Source: Mesodorylaimus sp. YZB2_4 (taxonomy: Eukaryota; Nematoda; Enoplea; Dorylaimida; Dorylaimidae). From it: a stretch of 64,000 bases of DNA. The notes under the pieces were generated by a model. It was given only the letters and a program-made list of their open reading frames with translations. It searched no databases and had not been told where the DNA came from. Both the position numbers and the translations under genes were made by a program. Positions 59,949-64,000 of the stretch are shown here, one piece after another. Each line of letters opens with the position of its first letter. The stretch's first letter is position 1. Location of the stretch: assembly GCA_030248295.1 (NCBI GenBank), contig JASANH010000626.1:434001-498000 (forward strand), given 5' to 3'.

Positions 59949-60441
59949 CTCTAACTTTCTTGCTGATCAAGTCAATCACCAAACTATCGAACACTTCGTT
60001 ATCAAATCAGGGCATGCATCAACCAACCTATCCAGCAGGTCCAAACTTGCATTGTAATCATGAAAGCGCCTTCAGAGCGCACAAGCAAGCAAGTTCGAAA
60101 CTGCTTATGACAAAATGTAACATTTACGAAAGATTATCTGGCATAAAACAGATAACCTTGCGAGTCCTGCTCATCAGATGTTTTTGTTTTGTAGTTTATG
60201 ATACTCGATACTAAATATGGTAATTACCAAATTTGGTCCTTTGAAATGTAAAATCCCGCCCCAGCCAGCCCCTTCCTCCGGGCGAGGGGACCAACCGCGA
60301 CTCGCCAGCTCCACGTCGTGTTGGCGAGCATACTGTGCGTCTGTCCGGGTGGCTGTTGTGGGCTGCAGTCTTTGCAGTTTCTGGGCAAAAATAATTCTTG
60401 TTTTCTATTTTGGTCCTCTTTAGAGGTTTAGAAAATCGAGA
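59949..60441. promoter_or_regulatory. Divergent promoter, Rpn1 and ribophorin I
   Basis: 493 bp separate the start codons of two divergent housekeeping genes. A GC-rich block (about 60255-60320, with CCGCCCCAGCC and GGGCGAGGGG) sits in the half nearer ribophorin I and no TATA box is seen, as expected for constitutive promoters. A CTCTTTAG just before the ribophorin start could be a 5' UTR or trans-splice acceptor. Confidence 0.55.
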
Positions 60442-63400
60442 ATGGGCAGATTACTGGTCGTATTATCAGTTATTGCATTACTTTGCGGATGTCAATTGAC
60501 AGCGGCCGAAAATGCGGATGTGGCATCTGGATTGACCGTATTGAACGCTGATAGACACGTTGATATTTCGACTCAGTTGGTAAAACAGTATATCAATTTC
60601 GAAATCGAAAATAATGACAAGTCGCCCGTCAAATACTTTTTGTTCGGCATAACCAAACGAGAAGACAAGAGCTTAGCTTGGATCGAAGCTTCGGTAAGTT
60701 AGAAACGGTTGCATGGGGTGTTAGTGCACTGGTTTTCTTTTCTCGTGAAGTGCGAATGAATCAGTCATGGCAGTTCACCAATATGTAAAAATTGCCTTTT
60801 CAATCTCATTTTCAAAAAGGCAGCGAAACCGTGACAAATTTCCTGGCTAGTCTGGTGCTTTGCTTTTGCAGGTTGGAAAAGACGACAACAAAAAAGTTTT
60901 GAAGCTCAGTCAAGTGTCTGTCAAAGGAAGGTATAATGTTGCTTTAAGGATTGTAGTTTAACTCATGATCAAACAAATTTTTAGCGATGACGTGTATTAC
61001 AAGATCGAACTAGCAACTCCTTTGAATGTTGGTCAAAAGGCGAAATTCCGCGTCGATACTACCTTTTCGCATCTTTTGACTCCATTCCCGTCCCATATTT
61101 TGCAGAAAGACCCCCAGTAAGCTATGCTACTTGTTTGTTTTATAGAATTTGCGATGTTTGAGTGTTTCTTTGCAGAACGGTTGTGTACGAAGGCAACGTT
61201 TACGTCTCGTCCCCGTATTCAGTCAAGCTTCAAAACACAGTCTTCAAATTGCCACCGCCGCATCGGGTTGAGAGCTTCACCAAACAGGCCCCGTCGAAGC
61301 ACGATGGCGAGACAATTACGTACGGTCCGTATGAAAATGTGGAAGGTAACAAACGGGTAAGCGGATAAGTTCTCGTTTAGCCTAGTCCGATTAAATCTAT
61401 TCAAATCTTTCAGCAAGATCTTCGCATCCACTACGAAAACAACGCCCCTTTCTTGAGTGTTGTTAAAATGACGCGTCTGTTAGAAGTTTCGCACTGGGGT
61501 AACATCGCCGTGGAAGAAACTTTCGAAATAGTGCACAGCGGAGCCGTTCTGAAAGGCTCATTTTCCCGTCTCGATTTTCAACGCGATCATCGGGACCGTC
61601 AACCGTGTGTCAAATCGTTCAAGGTATGTGGTCTGGTCATATTAATATTGTTATACAGCAAGCAAACTACAGGGTGCAAGTATCCTTGAGCTCAAAAGCT
61701 GCCCCGCCAAGCAGAGGATTATGAATCTTCTAAAGCTGATTAAGTTTCTGGCTGACCATAGTTGCCTGATTGAACCCTAGTTTGCATGTTGTTAGACGGT
61801 TTATTTTCCTTCAGACTTTTCTTCCCGCCGCTGCAAAAGACGTTTATTATCGCGATGAAATTGGTAATATCTCAACTAGCAATCTTCGCCAATTAGAAGA
61901 TGCAGTTGAATTGGAAATACGGCCACGATTTCCTTTATTTGGTGGATGGCAAACGAATTATTACATCGGCTATAATGTACCCAGCTATGAATATTTATTT
62001 TCTTCAGGTAAGTCTTATCGTTAGTCTGACCAACTCCATGTGTATGGCTTGGATGCAAAGTTATATGCAAAATTTACCGCCATTTTTTTAATTTTGAATT
62101 TGTGATGGGAAATATCATTTAAAAATAGCTTTCCTGTTTTCATACAAGATTGAACAAAGCCACGCGCTAAGAATGTTTTCTAAATTCATCATGTCCGGGG
62201 TTAAGGTGACGCATGCACTGAAACTTATCATTCGACCAAGGTCCAAGTCCCCCTGCCGCCTCACACGACACCAGACCGCAGTCACGCACTCATTTACGAG
62301 CTCGCAATCATGTCACCCGTTCACAGTCGTTTTTGTTTAGGCAGCCGTTTCGCTTTGAAAATGCGTTTCGTCGATCATATTTTCGACAACTTTATTGTCG
62401 ACGATTTTACGCTGAAAGTTATTTTGCCAGAAACTGCAAAGTAAGGACATTTTGTGGAGAGTACGACAAGAAACTGTTCATGAACTTCCGTTACAGGGAT
62501 ATCAAATTCACGGCTCCCTACTCGGTCAAACGAAGTCCCGATGGTGTGCACTACACATATTTGGACTATGTTGGCCGCCCCGTGGTGATTGCCCACAAAA
62601 ATAACCTGGTCGAAAGCCATATTCAGGATTTTGAGGTAATGAATTGTTATTCATCGTTTGAGACGTATGTCCGAATGTGTTTTTCTGTTTCAGTTACATT
62701 ACACCTTCGATCGAGTAAAGATGTTGTGCGAGCCGTTCATGATAATCGTATCTCTATACATTCTTTTCTTGGTCGTCATCGTATGGATGCGTTTGGACTT
62801 CACGATTTCAAAGGTAATTGAATCTTTCGTAGATTACTGTTGCTCGTGGGCGTTGGTTTAGTTCGATGTCACTGTCGCCTTGACAACGAAAAATCCATTG
62901 TGTCAGGCCTGTCTTATGTCTGCGCCATCTTGTTAGCTACCCGCGCTGCGCGTCGGTTGATACCCCTGGTGCTTCTGAAAGGCTCGTGGTTTTCTTTTGG
63001 GGCGAAGTGCGGAGGCTCTGCTCTGGCACATTGTATCATAAAGCGCGCCAGGGCGCGTAGGTCTAGCTATTAAAGTGTCCGTCACCGTTTGCTTGGCTTA
63101 GCTGGAGTCTACCGGGTTTAATTCCCTTCTGTCTGAGAGCGCGGCAAAGATTCCTCTGGGTCTTGCATACCTGACCCTAGATGACTCACTGTTCAGCCGT
63201 TCGGGATGGGTAAACGAGGACAGGGTCTAATATCGTGCAAATACATGGACCCCCACCCCCTTGGCTCGCGCTCCTCGTCGGTGCATCCCGAATGGACGTT
63301 GTTGGATGGGAAGATAGGGGCTACTAACAGCCCATAGCCCCCAGGAACACGGCCGAACACCGATCTTCTCCTGAGCGACCTGGCCGGGACGCGAAAAAAG

Positions 63401-63989
63401 TCAGCGCTAGTTGTGTAACGTTAGTTGAATATTCTTGTTACGTTTTAGGATGCAGCCACAGAATCGCGTTTGAAAGTGGCGGGTTTTGTTGAAAGTATTT
63501 CCGATTTGCACAATAATCGCTCGAGCGCATACGAACAGTACGTCGATGCCATTAATAAGTTCCGTTCGAGCAAGGACACGGCTGCTTTGAACAACAGTCG
63601 TAAGAAAATTGAGAATGACCTGAAAAATTGGACCCAACAAATCAGCGACGTCCAAGCACAGTTGAAGAGCGAGCACGCGGATGCAGCGGAGAAGGTAATA
63701 ATTTCCGCATTCCATTTCCCTGAGTGCGTAGTTCAAATGGACCTGGCTGGTGTGATACGTATGAGTTAAGAAAATGCTTCTGGTATGGCTTGTCAAGTAA
63801 TAGGCGCCTAGCGTGCTTGGTGTCGAGTAGGGGCGTCAGCGCGATAGAGCATTCAAGGCAGCTGCTTGGGTGCTTGGGCGAGTTCGGATTGAGTATGACT
63901 TCGCCTGACTCTAGGTGAACGAAGTGCAACGTTTGGACCGCACGATTAAGGAGCAATTGGCTGGTTTGGCTCAACAAGCCGAACGTTTG
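60442..63989 (+). CDS. RPN1: Ribophorin I, oligosaccharyltransferase subunit (3' end beyond window)
   Basis: Eleven exons are visible and in frame (569 codons; human is 607 aa): 60442-60693, 60872-60930, 60985-61116, 61176-61356, 61414-61623, 61815-62007, 62341-62440, 62497-62635, 62694-62813, 63449-63694, 63915-63989. A GTGAGT donor follows, so the last part lies outside the window. A signal peptide ([17 protein letters not shown]) leads a large lumenal domain ([75 protein letters not shown]), one membrane span ([17 protein letters not shown], about 433-450) and a cytosolic coiled coil. These are diagnostic of ribophorin I, the Ost1 subunit that helps N-glycosylate nascent proteins at the ER translocon. 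A 635-bp intron holds a SINE. Confidence 0.96.
63078..63330 (+). mobile_element. tRNA-derived SINE, copy B (intronic)
   Basis: Lies in the 635-bp intron of ribophorin I. A-box-like TTGGCTTAGCTGG is followed closely by a B-box GGGTTTAATTCCC, then by the block ending TCTTGCATACCTGAC and ACTCAC that is shared with the copy at 14.5 kb. The spacing between boxes is shorter than in copy A, so the tRNA head has lost an internal piece. Confidence 0.5.
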
Positions 63990-64000
63990 GTGAGTGGAAA

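Overview
This is nuclear DNA of a small-genome invertebrate animal. Most genes are cut by many short introns (mostly about 45-110 bp) with GTAAGT-type donors and TTTTAG or TTTCAG acceptors, and the proteins are animal families: a Fezf zinc-finger factor, RBM39, an A1CF/RBM46/RBM47-type RNA-binding protein, proteasome subunit Rpn1 and ribophorin I. Compactness, acceptor style, a long RCC1-repeat protein like nematode GLO-4 and insect Claret, and a nematode-like excess of TACTGTA words point to an ecdysozoan, most likely a nematode. A tardigrade or another compact-genome invertebrate cannot be excluded from sequence alone.

Layout. 1-4.6 kb: gene-free upstream region of fezf. 4.6-6.8 kb: fezf (+). 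9.2-12.2 kb: RBM39 (-), head to head (492 bp apart) with a roughly 1,420-residue RCC1-repeat trafficking protein (+, 12.66-18.77 kb). 19.1-19.4 kb: small minus-strand ORF. 21.2-25.5 kb: tandem pair of intronless genes for signal-peptide, degenerate-vWA, mucin-stalk, single-pass membrane proteins, not recognised as a named family and the best candidate for something undescribed. 25.9-26.4 kb: tail-anchored ORF. 27.0-29.6 kb: aldehyde dehydrogenase (+). 31.3-35.7 kb: three-RRM plus dsRBD RNA-binding protein (-). 38.1-38.3 kb: small secreted peptide (-).

39-54 kb is different. It holds an intact GPI-type multicopper oxidase (-, 45.0-47.7 kb) and an intronless sugar-transporter-family gene (-, 49.4-50.9 kb), set among decayed partial genes: a 3' fragment of a second multicopper oxidase, a LINE remnant, an RNF216-like RBR ligase fragment, a tyrosine kinase with stops and frameshifts, and a septin. 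The gene fragments keep introns or intron borders, so they look like decayed DNA-level duplicates, not retrocopies. Foldback and tRNA-derived repeats lie in the same stretch.

55.7-64 kb: proteasome subunit Rpn1/PSMD2 (-, 20 exons, 912 aa) and ribophorin I (+, 11 exons visible, cut by the window end) share a 493-bp divergent promoter. No CRISPR array, operon, rRNA or clearly functional tRNA was seen. All exon borders were placed by hand from splice signals and reading-frame continuity; the frames close exactly for every multi-exon gene listed as intact.
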